This document shows, piece by piece, positions 8,236-14,781 of a stretch of DNA of 22,863 nucleotides. The position numbers and the translations under genes were made by a program. A model generated the notes under the pieces. That model searched no databases, was not told the DNA's origin, and saw nothing but the letters and a program-made list of their open reading frames with translations. The DNA comes from DASWHD01 sp036393335 (GTDB lineage: Bacteria; CG2-30-53-67; CG2-30-70-394): contig DASWHD010000083.1 of NCBI GenBank assembly GCA_036393335.1, forward strand, positions 1 through 22,863, in the 5' to 3' direction. The first letter of the stretch is position 1. Each line of letters opens with the position of its first letter.

Positions 8236-9270
8236 TTAGCCCGGCGTGAGCTGCCGCAGCACGGTAAACGGCTCGTGCCGTAAAGCGCGGCGGTGGCGAA
8301 GCAGGATGTGCAGGAAGGCGGAGAGGTCACCATTGTGCTCTCCCAGCAGGGCCTCGAAGGCATCACGGCCCTCGTGGTAGCGGTGGTAGGCGAGGAGCCG
8401 CGCGTTGTTGGGTGGCAGCTCGGCGAACCGGCGGTAGCCGGGGGCCGTGATCCGCGAGTCCTCCGCCAGCAGACGCCGGCGAAAGGCCGCGTAGAGCGCT
8501 TCCCGCTGTACCACGGCATCCGGCGGTGCCGCCTGGTAGAGGGACTCGAGCTCCAGGTACAAGCCGTGGACCCGGTCGCTGAAGCGGCGTTCCTCCGCAT
8601 AGGTGGCGAGGCGCGCGCGATAGGCGGGCGAGTCACGCCCCTCTTGGTCGGCGATGTACTGGAGGGTCGCCTGCTCCGCCACGAAGCTCGCCAGGGACTC
8701 GTTGAACGCGACCTCTCCCTTGACGAACAGGGTGGCATGGGTGAGCTCGTGGAACAGCAGGTCGGCCAGCTCGTAGGGGTCGTCGCCGAGCATCGTCGAC
8801 AGCACCGGGTCGCTGAACCAGCCGAGGGTCGAGTAGGCGACCACGCCCCGCAGGTAGGTCTCGTAGCCTGCGGCTCGGAGCCGTCGCTCCTCGTGCTCGG
8901 CATCCGTGCGGTGAAAGAATCCCTTGTACGGCACCGCGCCGACCACGGGAAAATGCCACTGGTACGGCACCAGTTGATCGGGCGGACAGGCCGACAGGTT
9001 AAAGGTGACGTAGGGGCCATGGACTGCGACGTAGGTGGCGTAGTTGTCCTCCACCGTCATGCCCAGGCGTTCGCTGGCGAAGCGGCGGATTGACGCGACG
9101 CGCTCCAGACTTTGCCGCAGGCGGGGGTCGGCACCGCCGTCGTGGACCACCGTGTCGATGGGGACCCGCCGGGCGAGCAGGCGTAGATGGTGATAGGCGG
9201 TATCGGCCAGGTACGGGGCGGAGCAGCCCGATAGGAACAACGCGATGGCCAGCAGCAGGCCGTTGCGCAT
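8236..9270 (-). CDS. Putative zinc aminopeptidase lipoprotein (PF10023-like)
   Basis: From ATG 9270 the product is 344 residues; a GTG at 9282 would add four. The N-terminus MRNGLLLAIALFLSGC is a compact lipoprotein signal with lipobox Leu-Ser-Gly-Cys, so the protein is predicted to be lipid-anchored in the envelope. The zinc motif HELTH occurs in LLFHELTHATLF, with NESLASFVAEQ downstream providing the likely third ligand Glu. The segment AYSTLGWFSDPVLSTM ahead of it is characteristic of the PF10023 putative aminopeptidase family as I know it. It is the last gene of a three-gene minus-strand operon, starting 30 nt after the acyltransferase/hydrolase stop. The TAA stop lies in the flank of the MITE-like element, which begins directly after it. 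The peptidase substrate is unknown. Confidence 0.85.
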   Translation of the reverse strand: MRNGLLLAIALFLSGCSAPYLADTAYHHLRLLARRVPIDTVVHDGGADPRLRQSLERVASIRRFASERLGMTVEDNYATYVAVHGPYVTFNLSACPPDQLVPYQWHFPVVGAVPYKGFFHRTDAEHEERRLRAAGYETYLRGVVAYSTLGWFSDPVLSTMLGDDPYELADLLFHELTHATLFVKGEVAFNESLASFVAEQATLQYIADQEGRDSPAYRARLATYAEERRFSDRVHGLYLELESLYQAAPPDAVVQREALYAAFRRRLLAEDSRITAPGYRRFAELPPNNARLLAYHRYHEGRDAFEALLGEHNGDLSAFLHILLRHRRALRHEPFTVLRQLTPG

Positions 9271-9300
9271 GGGACCGGACACGGCTCGACGGGGCAGGTG

Positions 9301-11652
9301 TCACCCGTTCCCGATGGTGCCGTCCGCAAGTCCCACCATGAATTTCCGCACCCGCCGATGGACCCCGAGGCGGTCGTCGAGGACCAGCACGTGGCGTTCC
9401 GCCGGGATGATGACCACGCGCTTGTTGTGGCTGCCCAGACGCTCCTCGATGTCATGGGCGCTGGCGGGCTCGACCGTCGGGTCCTCGTCCGCCTGCAAGA
9501 CCAGGACCGGCACCTTCACCTCCGGTAGGAGCTCTTGGAAGGCGGCGATCAGGTTCTGCAGCTCGCGTACCCCGGAGATCGGGAGATGAAGGTAGTTGAT
9601 GTCCGGGTTCTCCGGTTCCGTGCGGTCGAAGTTCTTGAGCCCCTCGACGCCGGTGAGCAGATTGGCCAGCCGGTTGGCCTTGTGCAACAGCGGCACCAGG
9701 GAGGAGCGCCGGCTTGCCAGGCGGGTTGGGGTGGAGATGCTGACCACCCCCGCCACCGGCCCCTCTGTGGCGATCAGGAAGGCGAGGCAACCACCCATCG
9801 AGTGGCCGACGATCGCCACCCGGCGACAACGGTTGCGCAGCAGGGTATACCCAAGCCGCGCCGAGGCGAGCCACTCCTCCCAGGTGCGGGTCGCCAGATC
9901 GTAGGGGGAGGTGCCATGGCCGCGCAGACGCGGGGCGAACACCGTGAAGCCCTCTCCGTGGAGCGCCTCGCCGAGGGGGCGCACCTCGGCAGGAGACGCG
10001 GAGAAGCCGTGCAGCAGCAAGATCCCCAGGTCGTCCCGGCTCCCTGCCAATAGAAACGAGGCCCCGTCGCGCTTCCCGGTCTCGTACTGGTTGAGACGGT
10101 GGTAATGCGGCTGGGTGAACATCGCCTTGTCGTGCTGGAAGAGGCGCGTGTCGTCGTCCTGCAGATAGGCGGCCACCATGCGTCGGCGCTCCTCCGGCTT
10201 CAGGGCGAGGGCCTCGTCTACGGCGCGCACGCAGTCCACCACCGGCTGCGACTCGTTCACCGCGAGCTGGATGTGGTTCTCCAGGCGGATCTCGTCGAAG
10301 TCGTGGACATCGGTGAGCTTCGGTGACAGGAAGAACTCATCGTGGTCCAGGTGGATGAGGCGTTGGTCCTCGGCGCGGCCGAGACACCCGTGGAAGCGTT
10401 GCAACGGCTGGCACGGGATCTCGATGTTCTTCTCGGTATGCGTGAGATCGGGGTGCAGGAAGACGCGCTTGGAGCGTTGCAACTGTTGCAACGCGACGTA
10501 AGTCATTTCGCCGAGCTCGCTCACCCCGATGCGCTGGCGTCGCGACTCGGAGACGGTGCGATACAGGACGTTGGACACCAGGTGGCTGAGGTTGATGGTC
10601 GTCAACCCGTACATGTCGCGCATGTAGCGCTGCATGATCGGTTCCGCGAGCTGGTGGGTGCGGTGTTGTTGCAGGCGATGCAGCCATTGCAAGCGCCGAT
10701 CCGGGTCGCGGTGGCCGGCGGCCTGGCGCGCCATGGCACGGTAGATGCGGTCGAGGAGCCAACGGTCGACCCGCGTCAGATACTCCGCGACGGCGATCGG
10801 CTCCGAGAAGCGGATGTCCATGTCGGTCGGCCGGAACAGGAGGTTGCCCTCGATGCGCAGCTCCTCGAGGAGGCGCCGGCTCTTCACCTTGGCGAGCCGT
10901 TCCGCCACCGCCTGGAGAAGGTTGTCGGTGATGCGCAGGGGAAAGAAGGTGATGTTGGCCGGCACGATGGTGATCGGCTGGCTGAGTCGTCGCTGGAGCG
11001 TCTCCGCGTCCTTGGTGGGCCAGTCGGCGAGGAGCCTGTCCTGGAGGGCGGTGTTGCCCTCTTCCAAGGCGCGTTTCAGGTAGTACAGCCGGTATTGTGC
11101 CTTCAGCGCCGTCACCGCCGAGCCGGTGTGTGGGGTGCGGCGCATCCCCCGCTCACGGGAGTAGATCTGCAGGCGACCGCGGTGATCCACTACCTTCTTG
11201 TCCTTGATCATGCTCCCTTCGGGGAAGATGACCATCTTGCGACCGGCCAGGATCTCGTCGCCCATGAAGTCGATGATCCCGCGCAGGTTGGTGGGGATCG
11301 CACCCAGGCTGCGCAGGAAGTCGCCGAACCAGTCGGGGCCGAGGAACTCCGGCGCGGCGAGCGACCGGCCGATGACCTTCGCCTTGCGGTACAGCACATA
11401 CTGCGGGAGGAAGGTCTCGAAGCGGGAGAAGTGGTTGAACAGGAAGATGTCGCCGCGCTCCGCCTGGTCGTGCAGGTTGTGCACGCGGATCTTGAGCGGT
11501 GCGACCTTCTGGATCAGGTCCATCAACCGCCCCACCCACTCGTAGAGCCGGGGGTTGATCTCGTAGCTGAGCTCGGCCTCCCCCGCGTCGCGCTGCGCGG
11601 GGATCGGCAGGCCGGCATCCAGGGGGGGGAGGGCGAGGTCCTCGACGGTCAT
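9301..11652 (-). CDS. PlsC-like acyltransferase fused to an alpha/beta hydrolase
   Basis: A 783-residue two-enzyme protein. Residues about 45-290 resemble lysophospholipid/glycerol-3-phosphate acyltransferases: motif I is NHFSRFE (73-79), with Glu79 in place of the usual Asp (HX4E, not HX4D), and motif III is FPEGS (143-147). About residues 290-530 form a mostly helical linker of unknown role. Residues about 535-783 are a lipase/carboxylesterase-type hydrolase: oxyanion region LLHGFSA, RLRGHG, nucleophile elbow GHSMGG with Ser618, acid Asp722 or Asp724, and His754. The domain order suggests it both adds and removes acyl chains on a lipid, or edits acyl donors; this is inference. It lies 6 nt downstream of the J-domain protein gene and 30 nt upstream of the aminopeptidase start. 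No signal peptide is visible, so it is probably cytoplasmic or at the inner face of the membrane. Confidence 0.88.
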   Translation of the reverse strand: MTVEDLALPPLDAGLPIPAQRDAGEAELSYEINPRLYEWVGRLMDLIQKVAPLKIRVHNLHDQAERGDIFLFNHFSRFETFLPQYVLYRKAKVIGRSLAAPEFLGPDWFGDFLRSLGAIPTNLRGIIDFMGDEILAGRKMVIFPEGSMIKDKKVVDHRGRLQIYSRERGMRRTPHTGSAVTALKAQYRLYYLKRALEEGNTALQDRLLADWPTKDAETLQRRLSQPITIVPANITFFPLRITDNLLQAVAERLAKVKSRRLLEELRIEGNLLFRPTDMDIRFSEPIAVAEYLTRVDRWLLDRIYRAMARQAAGHRDPDRRLQWLHRLQQHRTHQLAEPIMQRYMRDMYGLTTINLSHLVSNVLYRTVSESRRQRIGVSELGEMTYVALQQLQRSKRVFLHPDLTHTEKNIEIPCQPLQRFHGCLGRAEDQRLIHLDHDEFFLSPKLTDVHDFDEIRLENHIQLAVNESQPVVDCVRAVDEALALKPEERRRMVAAYLQDDDTRLFQHDKAMFTQPHYHRLNQYETGKRDGASFLLAGSRDDLGILLLHGFSASPAEVRPLGEALHGEGFTVFAPRLRGHGTSPYDLATRTWEEWLASARLGYTLLRNRCRRVAIVGHSMGGCLAFLIATEGPVAGVVSISTPTRLASRRSSLVPLLHKANRLANLLTGVEGLKNFDRTEPENPDINYLHLPISGVRELQNLIAAFQELLPEVKVPVLVLQADEDPTVEPASAHDIEERLGSHNKRVVIIPAERHVLVLDDRLGVHRRVRKFMVGLADGTIGNG

Positions 11653-11658
11653 CGGTGG

Positions 11659-13170
11659 CTACTTCCGGAAACGGGTGAAGAGGCCGCCGACCCTGCCCAC
11701 CTCTGCCGTCTTTGCCCCGGCCTCCAGCTCTCTCACCGCCTTCAAGGCATGGCGGTTCTTCGGATCCCAGCGCAACGCGGCGCGGTACATCGTCAGTGCC
11801 TTGTCGATGATGCTCCCGTCCTTGTAAAGATTGCCCAGCCCGACGTAGTAATTGGCATTGGTGGGTTCGAGATCGATCGCCCGCTTCAGCTCCTGCTCCG
11901 CCTCCCGCTTGCGACCGCGCAGGCCGGTAAAGGCGGTGGCGAGGTAGTAGTGATACTCGCTGCGGTCGGGAAAGCGCTCGATGAGATTGGTGAGGAGCTG
12001 GGCCGCGCGATCATACTGATGGTCGGCGATCGCCTTCCGTGCATTGCCAAAAATGGTGTCCGGGTCCGTGAACGACGTGCGCCGCGCGCCCGCCACCGTC
12101 TGCCGTGTTCTCAGGTAGGCGCGCCGCTTCTCGGTGTCCAGCAAGGTGTCATAGGCGACGCTCAGCTTGGCATAGACGCGCTCGGCAATCTCCACCGCCT
12201 CCCATGCCAGGCCGGAGCCGCGCACCATGTCGGGATGGAGCCGCTTGCTCAAGGTCCGGAACGACTCCTTGATGGCCTGCACCGGATGGTTCTCGTTGAT
12301 GCGCAGGATCTGGAAGTAATCCATCTGCTCCAGCCGGCGGTCCAGGCCGAGGAGCTCCTCTCGGAGCTGCTGCGCGTATGCGGAGAGCGGCTCCCCTTCG
12401 TCGATCTCCTCCTCACCGCTGCTACTGGCTTCCTCAATGCGTGCGTCGTAAGCCGGCGCCAGCGACGCCGGTGTGGCGCTCGGCTCGATCAGGCCCAGGT
12501 ACATGAGGAGGAACAGCCGCTGGGTCACCCCCGGGAAGTCCAGCTCCGCCAGGCGGGCGAGGTCGGCGGCGGTGCGACCCGTCTCCACCAGGCTCAGGAG
12601 GGTCGCCGCCTCGGTGTCGAAGGGAAAGCGGTGGACGAAGGACCATGGGGTGACGGCGGTGCGGAAGCATTGATCGGGGCTCAGGGGGTAATGGCTCTCC
12701 AGGGTAGCTGGTGACATGCCCGCAAAGGCACGAAACAGGGCGTCCGGTACCGGCAGGTCCGGATGGGGCTGCTCGACGCACAGGTCCGGGATGGGCAGAA
12801 AACGGACCGGGATCGTCGGATCTTTCAGCAGCACCCGGAGGTTCCCGTAGATCTGCTCTTCCAGCACCGCCACGACCTCGTCCTCCGTCAGCAACCGCAG
12901 GGAGATGAGGACCTGCCCAGCCTTGCGTCCGGTCTTCTGCAACGAGGTCAGTGCCCGGCTATATTGCGCCTCGGTGAGCCGGCCGCCGGCCCGCAGGCGA
13001 TCGAGGAGGCGACCCTCGGGTGCCAGAGACGAGGCAAAGACCACCTTGCCATCGATGATGTGCAGCTTGCGCTGGGCACTGTCGACCCGGGTCGCGGTGA
13101 GGACGCCGGAGGCATCCTTGCTGAGAATCATCTCCAGGGCGTCGAGGAGGCTGGTGTTGGCGAGGGTCAT
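11659..13170 (-). CDS. DUF4388-like / J-domain / TPR protein
   Basis: From ATG 13170 (MTLANTSLLDALEMI) the product is 503 residues; the frame is open to 13260, but the extra 30 residues are not conserved-looking. Residues about 1-140 resemble the DUF4388/PATAN module, which occurs in signalling and gliding-related proteins (LLDALEMILSKDASGVLTATR, KLHIIDGKVVFASS). A winged-helix-like middle region follows. A J-domain near 285-350 begins MDYFQILRIN and keeps the HPD signature (312-314) needed to stimulate Hsp70 ATPase. The C-terminus has about three TPR-like repeats (for example NANYYVGLGNLYKDGSIIDKA). The combination suggests a co-chaperone or scaffold that recruits DnaK to a client. It is the first gene of the operon with the acyltransferase/hydrolase fusion. 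No strong ribosome binding site is seen before 13170, so the start is only moderately certain. Confidence 0.8.
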   Translation of the reverse strand: MTLANTSLLDALEMILSKDASGVLTATRVDSAQRKLHIIDGKVVFASSLAPEGRLLDRLRAGGRLTEAQYSRALTSLQKTGRKAGQVLISLRLLTEDEVVAVLEEQIYGNLRVLLKDPTIPVRFLPIPDLCVEQPHPDLPVPDALFRAFAGMSPATLESHYPLSPDQCFRTAVTPWSFVHRFPFDTEAATLLSLVETGRTAADLARLAELDFPGVTQRLFLLMYLGLIEPSATPASLAPAYDARIEEASSSGEEEIDEGEPLSAYAQQLREELLGLDRRLEQMDYFQILRINENHPVQAIKESFRTLSKRLHPDMVRGSGLAWEAVEIAERVYAKLSVAYDTLLDTEKRRAYLRTRQTVAGARRTSFTDPDTIFGNARKAIADHQYDRAAQLLTNLIERFPDRSEYHYYLATAFTGLRGRKREAEQELKRAIDLEPTNANYYVGLGNLYKDGSIIDKALTMYRAALRWDPKNRHALKAVRELEAGAKTAEVGRVGGLFTRFRK

Positions 13171-13334
13171 AAGAGTTGAATCGGCCGACGCGGGTGTGGG
13201 GATAATTGCCGCGAGTACGCCATGGTAGCCGGCCGTCTCCGGATCCGGGCCACCTGCCAACCTTGCGCCGGCGGGGAACCGTCTGCTAACAACCCATCCC
13301 CAGATCCATACGACGTCCGCGGGATTCCGAATCT

Positions 13335-13625
13335 ATGTCATCGATGCTGAACGAGCGCAAAACAAAGGGTAGCCTCTGGATTGGGCTGCTGGTGGCGTTT
13401 TTCTCCGCCGTGTTCGGAGGAATTCTATCGACCCTGTTCAAACACCTCATTCACGGCGGCATTTTTCATGATTTGTTCGTCCAGGGCATGAAGGTGGGGC
13501 TGACCCCGCCGTGGACCCTCGATCTGGGCATCATGCAACTCACGTTCGGTTTTACTCTGGATCTGAGCCTGCTCGCAATCTTGTGCGTCGTGATCGGACT
13601 ATTGATCTACCGGAAGGCGGCGTGA
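13335..13625 (+). CDS. DUF4321 family small membrane protein
   Basis: A 96-residue protein with two hydrophobic segments: about 14-35 (LWIGLLVAFFSAVFGGILST) and 75-93 (LDLSLLAILCVVIGLLIY), separated by GLTPPWTLDLGIMQLTFGF. That middle motif and the overall plan match DUF4321 as I know it from clostridia and deltaproteobacteria-like genomes. Its function is unknown. The TGA stop overlaps the ATG of the VWA gene (TGATG), so the two are probably translated together. It is divergent from the J-domain protein gene; the gap of about 165 bp should hold both promoters, but I see no convincing -35/-10 pair in it. ATG 13344 is an alternative start. Confidence 0.75.
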   Translation: MSSMLNERKTKGSLWIGLLVAFFSAVFGGILSTLFKHLIHGGIFHDLFVQGMKVGLTPPWTLDLGIMQLTFGFTLDLSLLAILCVVIGLLIYRKAA

Positions 13626-14674
13626 TGGGGCGCGTATTGTTCGCCGCATTGTGGCTATTCGCCACCGGCGTGGGTGCGGCGGAGGTGGAATTGCCGCCGA
13701 TCCCCTCGGAGGTCACCGTCCACTTGGTCCTCGACGCCTCCGGCAGCATGCGCTCCGAGGACTCGGCCGGTCCGCGCATCGACATCCTGCGCAGCGGGGT
13801 AGGGAGCTTCGCTCGCAGACACACCCGTCCGGCCATCGGCCTGCGTACCTTCGGCGACAGCCCGCAGCTCGTGGGGTGCGCCGACACTACCCTCAATCTG
13901 GCTCCGGAGCGACGGTCGCCGGAGGAGGTGAGCGAGGTGCTCCGGGAGCTGCACCCGGAGGGCAGCTCGCCCATCTCGTCCGCCCTGCGCCGCGCGGTGC
14001 GCGACCTGGAAGGGAGGGTCGGTACTCAGGTGGTGGTGACGATCGCCGATGGCGGCGACACCTGTTCCCAGGATCCCCTGGTCGACGTCGCCAACGTGAT
14101 GGTCGAGGTGCCGGGGGCGCGCATCGAGGTGATCGGTCTCAATGTCCGCAACGATACCGACCGGGAGCAACTCCAGGGGATCGCCAACGCCGGTGGGGGG
14201 CGCTACTTCTCGGTCAGCAACCCATCGGAGCTCGCCTATACCCTGGGACGGATCGCCAGCGACGCCTACCAGCGCGAGGACGAGCGGGTGGCGCGGCTGC
14301 GGGAGGAGGCTCGGTTGCAGGCGGAGCTGGTGGCGAAGACGCGGTTGCGGGTGGTCTTCAACGGCAGCTTTTCGGACTTTTTTTGCGACGGTTTATTCGT
14401 CCAGCCGTTGCGCATCAACGGGCAGAAGGTCGTGCTGCCGGACGACGGACAGGTGCCGTGCTTAGGGTCTGCCGTGCTCCTCGATGAGCCGCGCCCGCCG
14501 GGGACTTACACGGTGGAGGTAGGCTACGCCAAGACCCTGAAGGGGGATCGGAGTCATGGCGATGATCTCACCGTCGAGGCCACGGTGGAGTCGGGTCAGA
14601 CCACCACCATCGACCTGAACGCCAAGATGACCTTCTTCGCCTGGACCCTCGCGGGCGAGGTGACGATGGAGTAG
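13625..14674 (+). CDS. Secreted von Willebrand factor A domain protein
   Basis: A 349-residue protein starting at the ATG that overlaps the stop of the DUF4321 gene. A signal peptide (MGRVLFAALWLFATGVGA) predicts export to the periplasm. The VWA domain spans about residues 30-215: the MIDAS motif DASGSM begins at Asp37, a Ser/Thr-bearing loop follows (RTFGDS), and the distal acidic loop is IADGGDTC. A short coiled-coil-like helix rich in Glu/Arg/Leu (about 220-245) leads to a beta-rich C-terminal domain with several Cys (SDFFCDGLFV, GQVPCLG) and a Gly-Thr-Tyr-Thr-Val-Glu-Val strand. A metal-dependent ligand-binding role is typical for VWA; the ligand is unknown. It could act with the DUF4321 protein at the inner membrane. 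Confidence 0.8.
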   Translation: MGRVLFAALWLFATGVGAAEVELPPIPSEVTVHLVLDASGSMRSEDSAGPRIDILRSGVGSFARRHTRPAIGLRTFGDSPQLVGCADTTLNLAPERRSPEEVSEVLRELHPEGSSPISSALRRAVRDLEGRVGTQVVVTIADGGDTCSQDPLVDVANVMVEVPGARIEVIGLNVRNDTDREQLQGIANAGGGRYFSVSNPSELAYTLGRIASDAYQREDERVARLREEARLQAELVAKTRLRVVFNGSFSDFFCDGLFVQPLRINGQKVVLPDDGQVPCLGSAVLLDEPRPPGTYTVEVGYAKTLKGDRSHGDDLTVEATVESGQTTTIDLNAKMTFFAWTLAGEVTME

Positions 14675-14676
14675 GG

Positions 14677-14772
14677 GTGTGGATCAACGGGCGCGAGGCT
14701 GGTCGTTACCCGATCGACGAGGCGGCGCTGCACGCTGCCCTGCAATCCGGTAGGCCGCCCGCGCCGGCGTGA
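14677..14772 (+). CDS. Possible 31-residue ORF between the VWA gene and copA
   Basis: GTG at 14677 opens a 31-codon frame (begins VWINGREAGRYPIDEAALHA, ends PPAPA) that fills the gap between the VWA stop and the copA start, ending 9 nt before the copA ATG. The composition is protein-like, and the phrase NGREAGRYP followed by an amphipathic helix recalls the end of thioredoxin/glutaredoxin-like or HMA-associated proteins. It may be the remnant of a longer lost gene, a coupling leader for copA, or chance. No function can be assigned. Confidence 0.25.
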   Translation: MWINGREAGRYPIDEAALHAALQSGRPPAPA

Positions 14773-14781
14773 CGAGCAACC

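Larger units (their letters stand above)
7969..8239. repeat. MITE-like element copy 1, with nested REP pair
   Basis: Left terminal repeat CCCGCATTTCTCACCA (7973-7988) and right terminal repeat TGGTGAGAAATGCGG (8221-8235) are inverted copies with 15 matching bases. They are flanked directly by TTAG (7969-7972 and 8236-8239; TTAGC if five bases are counted), a candidate target-site duplication. The outer arms match the second copy at 22648-22851, but the centre is different: a REP pair occupies 8039-8134. There is no ORF for a transposase. The right flank supplies the TAA stop of the aminopeptidase gene. The remaining gap up to cheB (7822-7968) shows no gene. Confidence 0.75.

Noticed and set aside
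10342..12714. 790-codon plus-strand ORF opposite the acyltransferase/hydrolase and J-domain genes
   Set aside because: It covers parts of two well-supported minus-strand genes and their junction, and has low-complexity composition without motifs. It is a GC-driven antisense frame.
13171..13334. Promoters in the divergent gap before the J-domain and DUF4321 genes
   Set aside because: The best hexamers (TTGCGC with TAACAA on plus, AATTAT on minus) match the consensus too poorly to list.
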